From: Trichloromonas sp034006665
GTDB taxonomy: Bacteria > Desulfobacterota > Desulfuromonadia > Desulfuromonadales > Trichloromonadaceae
Assembly (NCBI RefSeq): GCF_034006665.1
Contig: NZ_JAVESI010000008.1
Location: 1 to 64,000 of the forward strand
Direction of reading: 5' to 3'
DNA length: 64,000 nt
Of this stretch, positions 50,491 to 59,800 are shown one piece after another. Made by a program: the position numbers and the translations under genes. How positions within the stretch are numbered: the stretch's first letter is position 1; every line of letters begins with the position of its first letter. The notes beneath the pieces were generated by a model. It did not search any database and was not told the origin of the DNA. It saw only the letters and a list, made by a program, of their open reading frames with translations.

Positions 50491-51652
50491 GCCAAGCGTG
50501 AACATCCTCATCGTCATCCCCGTCTACAACCACGCTGCGACTCTGCGGGCGGTGGTGGAAAAGGCGCTGGCGGTGCATCCCGAGGTGCTGGTGGTGGATG
50601 ACGGCAGCAGCGACCGCCCCCTCGACACCCTGCACGGGCTCAAGGTGCGGATGGCGAGCCATCCCCTGAAACGGGGGAAGGGGGCGGCGATCATGACGGC
50701 GGCGCGTTTGGCCCTGAGGATGGGAATGAGCCACATCGTTACCCTCGATGCCGACGGCCAGCACGATCCGGCCGATTTTCCGAAGTTTGCTACGATGATC
50801 GCGGCGGAACCGATGGCGATCGTGGTCGGCACCCGGGATTTCACCGTTGCCAATGTGCCGGGTTCGTCCCGCTTCGGCCGCAAATTTTCCAACTTCTGGC
50901 TGCGCCTGCAGACCGGAAAGTCCTTGAGCGACACCCAGAGCGGCTTTCGCGCTTATCCGCTGGCGGTGTTCGACGGGCTCCGCTTGCGCCAGCGGCACTA
51001 CGCCTTCGAGGTCGAGGTGCTGGTTCGGGCGGCCTGGGCCGGGGTGCCGCTGCGCGAGGTGCCGATTGCCGTCCATTATCCCCCTCCCGGCGAGCGTATC
51101 TCCCATTTCAAGGTCTTTCGCGACAATCTGCGGCTGACGCTGCTGAATACCCATCTGACCCTGCGTTCGGTCCTGCCTTGGCCACACCGCAAGCTGATTG
51201 CCGGCGAGGGCGGTGAACTCAAGGTCAGCGTCCTCCATCCCCTGCGTTCGATCCGAACCCTGCTCACCGAGCACGCTACCCCCGGACAGTTGGCGACGGC
51301 GGGGGCGGTGGGGGTCTTTCTCGGCGCGCTGCCGCTGATCGCCTGCCACACTCTGGCCATTCTCTTCGTCTCGTCCTTCTTCCGGCTCAACAAGGTGGCG
51401 GCGGTGGGGGCCAGTCAGCTCTGTATGCCTCCCCTCGTCCCGGCCCTCTGCATCGAGGCGGGCTATTACCTGCGTCACGGCGCATTTCTCACCGAAATCT
51501 CCCTGGAAACTCTCGGCTATCAGGGGCTGGAGCGCCTTTACGAATGGCTGCTCGGTGCGCTGTTGCTCGGGCCGATCCTGGCGCTGACGACGGCGGGGAT
51601 CATCTTTATCATGGCCCGATTTCTGCTGAGGAGCGGCCGTGTCTCGAACTGA
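50483..51652 (+). CDS. GT2 glycosyltransferase fused to DUF2062
   Basis: A 389-residue membrane-associated glycosyltransferase. The GT2 domain (about 7-230) has VVDDGSSD (37-44) and the catalytic-type DADGQHD (89-95), with QSGFRAYP later. Residues about 255-389 are a DUF2062 domain with three hydrophobic helices (GAVGVFLGALPLIACHTLAILFV). This GT2-DUF2062 fusion is a regular member of aryl polyene clusters, where it may attach sugar to the lipid. The ATG at 50483 overlaps the endonuclease by 8 nt. First gene of the second lipid block. Confidence 0.86.
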   Translation: MSEPSVNILIVIPVYNHAATLRAVVEKALAVHPEVLVVDDGSSDRPLDTLHGLKVRMASHPLKRGKGAAIMTAARLALRMGMSHIVTLDADGQHDPADFPKFATMIAAEPMAIVVGTRDFTVANVPGSSRFGRKFSNFWLRLQTGKSLSDTQSGFRAYPLAVFDGLRLRQRHYAFEVEVLVRAAWAGVPLREVPIAVHYPPPGERISHFKVFRDNLRLTLLNTHLTLRSVLPWPHRKLIAGEGGELKVSVLHPLRSIRTLLTEHATPGQLATAGAVGVFLGALPLIACHTLAILFVSSFFRLNKVAAVGASQLCMPPLVPALCIEAGYYLRHGAFLTEISLETLGYQGLERLYEWLLGALLLGPILALTTAGIIFIMARFLLRSGRVSN

Positions 51653-52580
51653 ACCGGAACAGATCGCGCCTGCGAAGACATCCTGGCACAGCCGCAGCGT
51701 CGGCTCGCGCTTGCAGCACGGCATCTTCTATCTGCTGATTCACCTCGGCGGGCGGCGCGCCGCCTATTTTCTACTCTATTTCGTAATCGCCTACTATGCC
51801 CTGCTACGCCCCGATCTGCGGCGCAAGGGGGAACCCTACCTGCGCCGGCGTTTTCCCGAAGCGTCGTCGGGCGCTCTCTTCCGCCACGGCTGCCGGCTGC
51901 TTCTCGACTTCGGCAAGGTGCTGGTCGACCGGGCGGTGGTCGGCATTCTCGGCCCCGAGCGCATGGCGGTGCGACTGCACGGTCGGGAGGACTTGCTCGG
52001 TCTGCTCGCGGAGGGGAAGGGGCTGATCCTGATTGGTGCCCACGTCGGCTGCTGGCAGGCGGCGATGAGCGCCCTCGGTTTTCTCAGCACGCCGGTCAGC
52101 CTGCTGATGCAGCGGGAGGACGGCGACATCGACCGCCATTACTTCGAGCATGCCGGGCGTGAATGCCCCTATCGGATTATCGACCCCCGAGGGTTTCTTG
52201 GCGGCTCTCTGGAGATGCTTGACGTCCTCAAGCGCGGCGAGGTGCTGTCGGTGATGGGCGACCGCCTGCTCGGCAGCGACAAGAATGCCGTCACCGTCGA
52301 TTTTCTCGGCGACCCGGTGCGCCTGCCGTTCAGCGCCTACAAGCTCGCCGCGACCACGGGCGCGCCCATCGCCGTCCTCTTTTCCGCCAAAACCGGCCCG
52401 GCGAGCTATGAACTGGAACTGGCCAAAGTCATCCGCGTGCCGGCCGTTGTCGGGCGCAGCGGCGCGGCCTTCGCCCCCTATGTGGCGGAATTCGCCGCCG
52501 CCCTGGAAAAATTCACCCGGGAGCACCCCTGCCAGTTTTTCAATTTTTTCGATATGTGGCAGTATGACCGGACCAAATAA
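51639..52580 (+). CDS. LpxL/HtrB-like lipid acyltransferase
   Basis: A 313-residue LPLAT-family membrane acyltransferase. One TM region lies at about 26-55 (HGIFYLLIHLGG, YFLLYFVIAYYALL). The catalytic H-x4-(D/E/Q)-like motif GAHVGCWQA is at about 133-141, and VMGDRLLG near 205-212 corresponds to the second conserved block. It transfers acyl groups from ACP to a sugar-lipid acceptor. A GTG start overlaps the glycosyltransferase by 14 nt. With the ACP immediately downstream, it is a candidate for moving the finished polyene to its lipid anchor. Confidence 0.84.
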   Translation: MSRTEPEQIAPAKTSWHSRSVGSRLQHGIFYLLIHLGGRRAAYFLLYFVIAYYALLRPDLRRKGEPYLRRRFPEASSGALFRHGCRLLLDFGKVLVDRAVVGILGPERMAVRLHGREDLLGLLAEGKGLILIGAHVGCWQAAMSALGFLSTPVSLLMQREDGDIDRHYFEHAGRECPYRIIDPRGFLGGSLEMLDVLKRGEVLSVMGDRLLGSDKNAVTVDFLGDPVRLPFSAYKLAATTGAPIAVLFSAKTGPASYELELAKVIRVPAVVGRSGAAFAPYVAEFAAALEKFTREHPCQFFNFFDMWQYDRTK

Positions 52581-52603
52581 TTGAATGGAGAGGAGTTTCA
52601 TAT

Positions 52604-52858
52604 ATGGACATCAAGGAACAGCTGAAGAAGATTCTGGTCGAGGAGCTGAACCTCGAAGACCTGACCCCCGAGGAGATCACCGACGATATGGCTCTCTTCG
52701 GCGAGGGTCTGGGGCTTGATTCCCTCGACGCGGTGGAGCTGGTGGTGCTGGTGCAGAAGCACTTCGGCGTCGAGATCAAGGATATGGAAGAAGGGCGCCC
52801 CGCTCTGCAGACCGTTGCTACCCTGGCGGCCTTCATCGAGAAAAAACGGCAGGGATGA
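52604..52858 (+). CDS. Acyl carrier protein, second locus
   Basis: An 84-residue acidic carrier with the phosphopantetheine site LGLDSLDAVE (Ser40). A GGAGAGGAG site precedes the ATG. It differs clearly from the first-locus ACP (12583), especially in the loop before helix III (QKHFGVEIKDMEEG), so the two likely have separate partners. Overlaps the ketosynthase by 4 nt. Confidence 0.92.
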   Translation: MDIKEQLKKILVEELNLEDLTPEEITDDMALFGEGLGLDSLDAVELVVLVQKHFGVEIKDMEEGRPALQTVATLAAFIEKKRQG

Positions 52859-54033
52859 AGCACCCGGTTCCGGTGGCCGTCACCGGCCTCGGCTGCATCT
52901 GCGCCGCCGGAAAGACCTTGCCGGAAACATTGGCGGCGCTTTTTCGCGGCGAGCGCGCTCCAGCGCCGTCGCGCCGTTTCGCTACCAGTTACCCGACTCC
53001 CTTCCCGGTTTTCGAGGTGACAGAGGACTTTGCCGGCCGCGACGATCTGTTGCGCACCAGTCTGCTCGCTCTGGCCGCCGCCGGCGAGGCCCTGGCCGAT
53101 GCCGGTTGGAGCCGGGAGTCGCTGCGTCCCTTGCGGGTCGGGGTCTGTCTCGGTACCACCGTCGGCAGCGCCATGAACAACGAGGACTTCTACCGGGAAT
53201 ACCGGCAGGGCCAAGAACCGTCGCTGGCGCCGATCCGCCGCTTTCTCCACAGTAATCCGGCCGCAAGTCTGGCGAAGGAATACAGCTTCGACGGCCCCTG
53301 TCAGACCGTGGTCAACGCCTGTTCCTCCGGCAGCGACGCCGTCGGCCTGGCTGGGGCCTGGATTCGCGCCGGGATCTGCGACCTGGCCTTGGCTGGGGGC
53401 GCCGACGAGCTCTGTCGCACCACCTGCAACGGTTTTCACGCCCTGATGATCGCCTCCGATGCGCCGGTGACCCCCTTTGACCGCCGCCGTAAAGGGCTTA
53501 ACCTCGGCGAGGGAGCCGGGGTGCTGGTGTTGGAGAGCGAAGCGCTGCGCAGCTCCCGTCCGGCGCGGGCTTTTCTGCGCGGCTATGGTGCGGCTTGTGA
53601 CGCCTATCACCTGACCGCGCCCCATCCCGACGGGGCCGGACTCAAGCGGGCGCTCAGGGAGGCCCTGACCGAAGCTGGGGCGACGGCTCAGAATATCGCC
53701 TTCGTCAATGCCCACGGCACCGGCACGGTGGACAACGACCGGGTTGAAAGCCGGGTGCTGGCCGAAGTGCTGCCGAACGTCCCCTTTCTCTCCACCAAGG
53801 GCTACACCGGCCACACCCTCGGCGCCGCAGGCGGCATCGAAGCGGCCCTCACCGTCGCCTGTTTGGAACTTGGGAAAATCCCCGCCAGCATCGGCTTCGC
53901 CGAGCCCGATTCGGAACAGCGGGCAGTTCCGGTGACACGGACTACTACCGTTGCCGGCGACCTGGCGATTTCCCAGTCCCTGGCTTTCGGCGGCAACAAC
54001 GCGGTGCTGGTCTTTGGGCGGGGGGCGCGGTAG
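52855..54033 (+). CDS. Beta-ketoacyl-ACP synthase, second locus
   Basis: A 392-residue ketosynthase with an intact triad: VNACSSGSD with Cys156, NAHGTGTVDND with His287, TKGYTGHTLGAAGG with His320. It resembles the ApeO-like enzyme at 21531 (same V-x-N-D after HGTGT) more than the KAS-I and KAS-II copies. The ACP lies directly upstream and a Cys-less homolog downstream, so it forms a second KS:partner pair. Confidence 0.87.
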   Translation: MKHPVPVAVTGLGCICAAGKTLPETLAALFRGERAPAPSRRFATSYPTPFPVFEVTEDFAGRDDLLRTSLLALAAAGEALADAGWSRESLRPLRVGVCLGTTVGSAMNNEDFYREYRQGQEPSLAPIRRFLHSNPAASLAKEYSFDGPCQTVVNACSSGSDAVGLAGAWIRAGICDLALAGGADELCRTTCNGFHALMIASDAPVTPFDRRRKGLNLGEGAGVLVLESEALRSSRPARAFLRGYGAACDAYHLTAPHPDGAGLKRALREALTEAGATAQNIAFVNAHGTGTVDNDRVESRVLAEVLPNVPFLSTKGYTGHTLGAAGGIEAALTVACLELGKIPASIGFAEPDSEQRAVPVTRTTTVAGDLAISQSLAFGGNNAVLVFGRGAR

Positions 54034-54057
54034 AGGCGTATGGCCATACGCCCCTAC
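54030..54057. repeat. Short palindromic extragenic repeat (GTAG-GGCGTATG)
   Basis: A perfect 18-bp palindrome GGCGTATGGCCATACGCC (54035-54052) with outer GTAG/CTAC arms. It covers the ketosynthase stop codon. Same type of element as at 14964-14994. Confidence 0.6.
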
Positions 54058-54079
54058 GGATGATTGAAAGGGATTTTTT

Positions 54080-55120
54080 ATGAACGGGATGGCCATTCAA
54101 GGCATCGGACTGGTCGGCGGTTTCGGCTGCGGACGGGATGCTTTCGCGGCGGCGCTTTCCAGCGGAGCGGCACCGACCCGTCCGGCGCCCTTCGCCGGTG
54201 GCGAGATACCGGCCCTGCTTGCCGACACTGCGCCGCTTACGCGTTTTGTCGACAAGCGTGCCCTGCGTCGCATCGATCATTTTTCCCGGCTGGCCCTGCT
54301 CGGTGCCCATCTCGCTCTGGAGGATGCCGGTCTTCCGGTGCCGGAGCGCGCGCGCCTGGGGCTGATTGTCGCCACCGGCTACGGTGCCACCGCCACCACC
54401 TTCGCTTTTCTCGACACCGTTCTCGACGGCGGCGACGCCCTCGCTTCACCGACCCACTTTTCCAGTTCCGTGCACAACGCCGCCGCTGCCCACACCGCTA
54501 TTCTTCTCGGCATTACCGGCCCCAATCTCACCGTCAGCCAGTTCGAGATGTCCGTCCCCTCGGCCCTTTTCGCCGCCCAGGGCTGGCTGGCCGAGGGACG
54601 GGTCGACGCCGTTCTTTTCGGCGGGGTCGACGAGGCCTGTGCGGTGCTGCGCTACTGCTGGCACCGCTTCTTCCCCGAGCCATCGGACGTCATTCGCCCC
54701 TTCGAGTTCGATCGGCAAAGCGCCGTCCCCGGCGAGGGCGCGGCCTTTTTTCTCCTTACCGGCGATTCGGGTAAGGCCCGTTACGGGCGGATCACCGAGG
54801 TGCGCCAAGGCAACGCCGCTGTGCGGCCACCGCTGCTGGATGAGGCGCTCCTCTATCTGCTCGGCGCCGACGGCCATCGGGAATGCGGGGCGAGCTACCA
54901 CCGCTATCTTCCCGCGTCGGCTCGGTGTGCCGCCTATGCTCCCAGCTATGGCAGCCTGCCGGTGGGCCCGGCCTTCGATCTGGTGGTGGCGGGTCTGGTC
55001 TGCCGGGACGACCGGCTTCCGTCCGGGGCAGGTGGAGAGGCTCTGGCCGGACGGGAGCTGTGCTGTCTCAAGTTCGGGCGCGGAGAAGATTACGGCGTGA
55101 TTCGGGTGGCCCGGGATTGA
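54080..55120 (+). CDS. Cys-less ketosynthase homolog, second locus
   Basis: A 346-residue thiolase-fold protein with ketosynthase layout (GIGLVGGFGCG at the N-terminus, RLGLIVATGYGA near 94-105). At the nucleophile position it reads V-S-Q-F-E-M-S in place of N-A-C-S-S-G, so it cannot condense; the catalytic histidine motifs are also not conserved. GEGAAFF is kept. Longer than the first-locus partner at 22655 (238 residues) because part of the C-terminal half remains. Probably the chain-length or structural partner of the ketosynthase at 52855. AAGGGA lies upstream of the ATG. Confidence 0.78.
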   Translation: MNGMAIQGIGLVGGFGCGRDAFAAALSSGAAPTRPAPFAGGEIPALLADTAPLTRFVDKRALRRIDHFSRLALLGAHLALEDAGLPVPERARLGLIVATGYGATATTFAFLDTVLDGGDALASPTHFSSSVHNAAAAHTAILLGITGPNLTVSQFEMSVPSALFAAQGWLAEGRVDAVLFGGVDEACAVLRYCWHRFFPEPSDVIRPFEFDRQSAVPGEGAAFFLLTGDSGKARYGRITEVRQGNAAVRPPLLDEALLYLLGADGHRECGASYHRYLPASARCAAYAPSYGSLPVGPAFDLVVAGLVCRDDRLPSGAGGEALAGRELCCLKFGRGEDYGVIRVARD

Positions 55121-55261
55121 AGGGCCGGGCCGCAGTCGCTTCTTTCAGAGGGTCATGGCGTCGGTACCAGCATCGACTGGTATCAGGTGATCCAGAAGTT
55201 CAATCAACAGATGGTCGACGCCGTTTCCCGCAAACTCGCCGAAACCGGCGGGCGGGGCTAA
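55121..55261 (+). pseudogene. Orphan C-terminal gene fragment
   Basis: Directly after the stop of the preceding gene, in the same frame, 46 codons without a start codon end at TAA 55259-55261. The last 34 (GVGTSIDWYQVIQKFNQQ and on) read like a genuine amphipathic helical protein end with GC-rich codons. No start or ribosome site exists, so this looks like the 3' remnant of a lost gene. Family not recognised. Confidence 0.35.
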
Positions 55262-55290
55262 CGCAAACGCCCAAAAAAAGGAGATTTCTC

Positions 55291-55797
55291 ATGATGTTGC
55301 GAACCTTGTTGGCTCTTCTGATGCTGTTCACTCTCGGCGCCGGTATCGCCAGTGCCGATTTGGAGACCTATCTCAACAGTCTGAGCGCTTACGCGAGTGC
55401 CGATCTCGGACGTTTTCGCGCCGATCTTGGCACGCGCTTTGGCGCATCCGATGCCGATATCGACTTGGCGCTGCGGACCGTCTCCCGCCACGGCGACGCT
55501 GCTCTCACTTTGTGGCTGAGCAACCGCACGGGGCAGCCCATCGACGTGGTGTTGCGGGAATACCAAGCGCGCAAGGGACAGGGCTGGGGGGCGTTGGCTC
55601 AGAGTCTCGGCATCAAGCCCGGCTCGGCCGATTTCCACGCCCTTAAACGCGGCGACCTCGGTTGGCATCCCGACGGCAATGAGCGGCGCGACCGCCGGAC
55701 TGACGATTACCGCGGGGATGAGGGTAAAGGGACGGATCAGCGCAAGGGAGACAAAGGTCGGGGGAAGGACAAAGGCAAGGGGCAGCGAAAGGATTAG
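55291..55797 (+). CDS. Small secreted protein with basic low-complexity tail
   Basis: A 168-residue exported protein: signal peptide 1-22 (LLALLMLFTLGAGIASA). A helical mature domain (23-120) contains SNRTGQPIDVVLREYQARKGQGWGALAQSLGIKPGS in two conserved steps. The last 45 residues are a Lys/Arg/Gly/Asp-rich disordered tail. AAGGAGA lies upstream of 55291. A conserved hypothetical of the Geobacter type; the role in the periplasm is unknown. Followed by a strong terminator. Confidence 0.78.
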   Translation: MMLRTLLALLMLFTLGAGIASADLETYLNSLSAYASADLGRFRADLGTRFGASDADIDLALRTVSRHGDAALTLWLSNRTGQPIDVVLREYQARKGQGWGALAQSLGIKPGSADFHALKRGDLGWHPDGNERRDRRTDDYRGDEGKGTDQRKGDKGRGKDKGKGQRKD

Positions 55798-55814
55798 CGA
55801 TGCAACCAAAGACG

Positions 55815-55840
55815 GCGGGGCCTATGCCCCGCTTTTTTTT
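55815..55840 (+). terminator. Strong rho-independent terminator
   Basis: GCGGGGC (55815-55821), loop CTAT, GCCCCGC (55826-55832), then eight T. Confidence 0.93.
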
Positions 55841-55849
55841 ATACCACCG

Positions 55850-56290
55850 TCAGCAGAATCGTGGGGGAGGAACCCGTCCATCTGCTTCCGGGCGCAGTCC
55901 GTGTTTTTCGATCAGGCGCAGCAGCGTGCGCGTCAACAAGATCGTAACGATTTCGGCCCCTTCAGTTTTCAGGGTCGGACGCCCTTCGGAGGGAGTGGCG
56001 GGGAGAAAAGCGGCGTTGGTGCCGAGTTGGGCGAAATCCTCTTTGATGGTGTCAAAGTTGACGCAGGTTTTGACCAACTCCCGCAGGCTTTGCTTGCCGA
56101 GGCCGAGAACGACGTATGGCCGGTCAGGTCCGGGAGGTTGACTCTTTCGCGCGTTTGCCGGAGGGCATTTCCGGTTGATATCTAGAACACTTCGAGATTT
56201 TTTGTAGCGGTCAATTCCTTGTGAAACGCTAAGTTGCCGGCTTTGGTGGAAGTTTTTGGGGAGTGTTTCCGCGCTTTCGACGCATTGCAT
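55850..56290 (-). CDS. Hypothetical protein, possibly 5'-truncated
   Basis: The C-terminal 95 codons, starting near PDRPYVVLGLGKQ, have strongly GC-biased third positions and look truly coding (ELVKTCVNFDTIKEDFAQL, IVTILLTRTLLRLIEKHGL). The first 55 codons are AT-richer and of poor coding quality, with no ribosome site before the ATG at 56290, and no internal start lies near the good part. It may therefore be the surviving 3' end of a broken gene. Not similar to a family I know. Confidence 0.4.
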   Translation of the reverse strand: MQCVESAETLPKNFHQSRQLSVSQGIDRYKKSRSVLDINRKCPPANARKSQPPGPDRPYVVLGLGKQSLRELVKTCVNFDTIKEDFAQLGTNAAFLPATPSEGRPTLKTEGAEIVTILLTRTLLRLIEKHGLRPEADGRVPPPRFC

Positions 56291-56349
56291 AAACGCCCGG
56301 ATGCGTTAGGCTTTTAACTTAAAAGGAGATATCTATTGGGGAGACAGTC

Positions 56350-56895
56350 ATGAAAGAAGCTACCGTGGAATGCTTGCGAGGCGATATCACCACCTTGGCG
56401 GTCGACGCCATCGTCAATGCCGCCAACAATAGTCTGCTCGGTGGTGGCGGGGTGGACGGCGCCATCCATCGTGCCGCCGGTCCGGATCTGCTGGCGGAGT
56501 GTTGCACCCTGGGGGGCTGTCCGACGGGGCAGGCGCGCATCACCGGCGGTCACCGTCTACCGGCCCGTTACGTCATCCATACCGTCGGGCCGGTCTGGCA
56601 CGGCGGCAATCGGGGCGAGGATGCCCTGCTTGCTTCCTGTTACCGCGAAAGTCTGCACCTGGCGACGGAAAACGGGCTGCAAAGCATCGCTTTTCCCTCG
56701 ATCAGCACCGGCGTCTACGGTTTTCCCATAGACCGGGCTTTCCGCATCGCGCTCAGGGAAATCCGCGACTTTCTGAAAGAAAAATCCACTTTGACGCGAA
56801 TCCTTTTGATCTCTTTTTCCGCCGCCGATCTGCAAACCTGCCAAACGGCCTATGGCGAAATTTTCGGCGACAGCGCCATTGAGGAGGGGGGATGA
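56350..56895 (+). CDS. Macrodomain ADP-ribose hydrolase (YmdB-like)
   Basis: A 181-residue macrodomain. Conserved elements: GDITTLAVDAIVNAANNSLLGGGGVDGAIHRAAG in two blocks (11-23 and 24-44), GHRLPARYVIHTVGP, and SISTGVYGFP (about 116-125). These are the ADP-ribose-binding loops of the MacroD/YmdB type that remove ADP-ribose or the acetyl group of O-acetyl-ADP-ribose. The next gene overlaps by 4 nt. Confidence 0.92.
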   Translation: MKEATVECLRGDITTLAVDAIVNAANNSLLGGGGVDGAIHRAAGPDLLAECCTLGGCPTGQARITGGHRLPARYVIHTVGPVWHGGNRGEDALLASCYRESLHLATENGLQSIAFPSISTGVYGFPIDRAFRIALREIRDFLKEKSTLTRILLISFSAADLQTCQTAYGEIFGDSAIEEGG

Positions 56896-59800
56896 AACGT
56901 TGGCTGAAATGGACGCTGGGGATTGTCGTCGGGTTGCTTATTTTGGGTGCGGTAACCCTGCTGGCGCTGCCGAATCTGGTGCGGCATTTCGGCGGCAACT
57001 GGCTGAAGGAAAATACCGGCCGGACCCTGACTCTGGGCGATCTTTCCCTGAACGTGCTGACCTGGAAACTGGTGGTGGAGGATTTCGCCCTCAGCGAACC
57101 GCACAGCGCTGAGCGCTTCGCCGGGCTGGAGCGCCTGGAAATTCAGGTCAGTCCTAAGTCGATCTTTGAAAAGGCGTTGATTGTCAACAAGTTCGATCTG
57201 GTCGCTCCCTACGCGCAGGTGATCAAGGAAGGCGAGGTTTTCAATTTTTCCGATTTCGCCGCTTCCGACAAGCCCGAGGAAGCTCCGCCGAAAGAGGCGG
57301 AGGAACCGGCCGAGCCCTTTCTCTTCTCCCTCAACAACCTGCGTATCCTCGACGGCGAGGCGCTGTACGTCGAGCGCAAGGAGGGGGCGGAGACCCAACG
57401 CCATACCCTGCGCGAACTGAATCTGGCTGTTCCGTTCATCGGCAATGTCCCGCACCTGCTCGACCAGTACATCACCCCGGCCCTGTCGCTGGTGCTGAAC
57501 GACGCCCGGCTGCGCGGGGAAGGGCAACTCAAGCTCTTCACCGAGGCGGTGGAAGCCTCCGTCGATCTGCGCCTCAGCGACGTGGACATCCCTTTCTATC
57601 TCAAGCTGGTGCCCGCGCCCCTGCCGGTTCAGGTGCGTTCCGGCAGACTCGGTTCCGACCTGCAACTGGTCTATCGGGCGACGGCGGAGAAGGCGCCGGA
57701 GCTGGAGGTGGGGGGCAAGGTCCGGCTTTCGGCTCTCGATGTGGCCGAACCCTCTGGAGGCGATCTGGTGAAACTGCCCCAGGTCAATATCGATCTGGCG
57801 ACCTCGCGGGTACTCGAAAATCAGGTGCTGCTCAACGGCGTCTACATTTACAGTCCCGAAATTACCCTGGATCGCAACCCGGCCGGCGAGCTGAACTTTG
57901 CCCAGCTGGGGCAACCAGCCGCCTCTTCAGGAGCGGAAAAAGCGACAGAGCCCGAGCCGAAACCGGCCGAAGCGGAGTCCGTCGCCGGGAAACAAGCCCC
58001 GTTTCTGGCGACGGTGAAGACCCTGCTGGTGAAAAACGGGCGCCTCGCCTTCCGCGATGCCGTTCCCGAAGGAGGCTTTAGGCGCGATATCCGTGACCTC
58101 GATCTCACCGTCAAGGATTTTTCCACGGCTCCAAAGCAGCGGGCGTCCTATGTCCTTTCCCTGAAGACCGATCAGGAAGAAGAGGTCAAAATCGACGGCG
58201 GGCTGGTACTCGAACCCCTGGCGGTGGAGACGTCCGTCGATCTCTCCGGGCTCGGGCTGGAGGGTTATTATCCCTACCTCAAGCCCTTTCTCAACCACCC
58301 CGTTTCCGGTGCCGCCGCCGTCACGGCCGGTCTCGATTTCCGCGACGGGGTTATCCGCGTCGCCGATGGCGTTCTCGACCTGCGCAACCTGCACGTTCCC
58401 TTTGGCGGCAACGAGGGTTTGAAGCTGGCCCAGGTGCGGGTGGCGGGCGTCGGCTTCGACGGCGGCAAAAACCGCCTCGATATCGCCAAGATCGATTTGG
58501 CCGACGGCGGCGCGACCCTGTCCATGAGCCCGGAAGGGCGGATTTCCGCGCTCAACCTGCTGCGGGAAAGCGAGCCGGAAACGGCTTCCGCGCCAAGAAA
58601 AAAGGCCAAGGCCGGCAAATCTGAAGGAACGGCGCAGCCCTTCCGGTATCACATGGAGGAAATCACCGCCCGCAAGCTGCGTATTGATTTCACCGACAAA
58701 ATGCCGAAGAAACCGGCGCGCCATGTGCTGGCCGGGCTTGACCTCTCCCTCAAAAACCTGGCTGGGCCGGAGGCCGTGGTCAGCCCCTTCCGCCTGAAAA
58801 GTTCCTATAACAAAGGCGGATATTTGAACCTTTCCGGCGATGTGGTCGCGGCCACCGGCAAGCTCAATCTGCACAGCCGCCTGAAGGGGATCGCTCTGAC
58901 CGATTTCGTCCCCTATTTCCCCGATTCGGTGCGGATGGTTTTGGCCGACGGTCAGCTCGACACCGATTTGAAGGTCAAGCTCCATCCGCAGAAGGGCGGG
59001 CTCACCGGGGCTTTTTCCGGCAATCTCGGCATCCGCAACTTCTATGGCCTCGACGGTGAGCATCGCGAGGAACTGCTGCGTTGGGGGAGTTTGCAGATTG
59101 ACGACATTGCCGGGGATATCCAGCCCTTTGCCCTGCATATCGGCGGTATCGCCCTGAGCGACTACACGGCGCGCATTGTTATCGACGAACAGGGTCTGCT
59201 CAACTTGAATGGTATCGTCGCCGCCGATGAGCCGGAAGCCGTTCCCGGGGAAGCCGGGGCCGATTCCGTACCGGCGGAGGCCGAACCGGCGAAGCCCGAT
59301 AAAGCCGTCGCGGTCGTCGAACCGGCGCCATTGGAAAGCGCACCCGCCGAACCGGGCCCGGAAATCGCCATCGACGCCATCACCCTGCAAGGGGGTACCG
59401 TCTCCTTCACCGACCGGCAGATGCAGCCGGCTTTCGCCACCACCATGTATCAACTCGGCGGCAAGATCGGCCGCATTTCCACCTCGGGGGCGGAACCGGC
59501 CGAGGTCGATTTGCGCGGGCATCTGGAAAATCTCTCACCCCTGCAGATTTCCGGGCAGATCAATCCCCTGGCGCAGGAGCTCTTCGCCGACATCAAGCTC
59601 AGCTTCAAGGATATCGAACTCTCGCCGGCGACCCCCTACACCGGCACCTATCTCGGCTACACGGTGGAAAAGGGGAAGTTGACCCTCGATCTCGAATACA
59701 AAATTGCCGAAAAGGCCTTGCAGGCCCAGAACCGGGTGCTAATCGACCAGTTCACGTTTGGCGATGAGGTGGAGAGCGAGCAGGCGGTCAATCTGCCGGT

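Noticed and set aside
54883..55290. Upstream extension of the small secreted protein at 55291
   Set aside because: It lacks a signal peptide and overlaps the Cys-less KS gene; the ATG at 55291 has AAGGAGA and begins the signal peptide.
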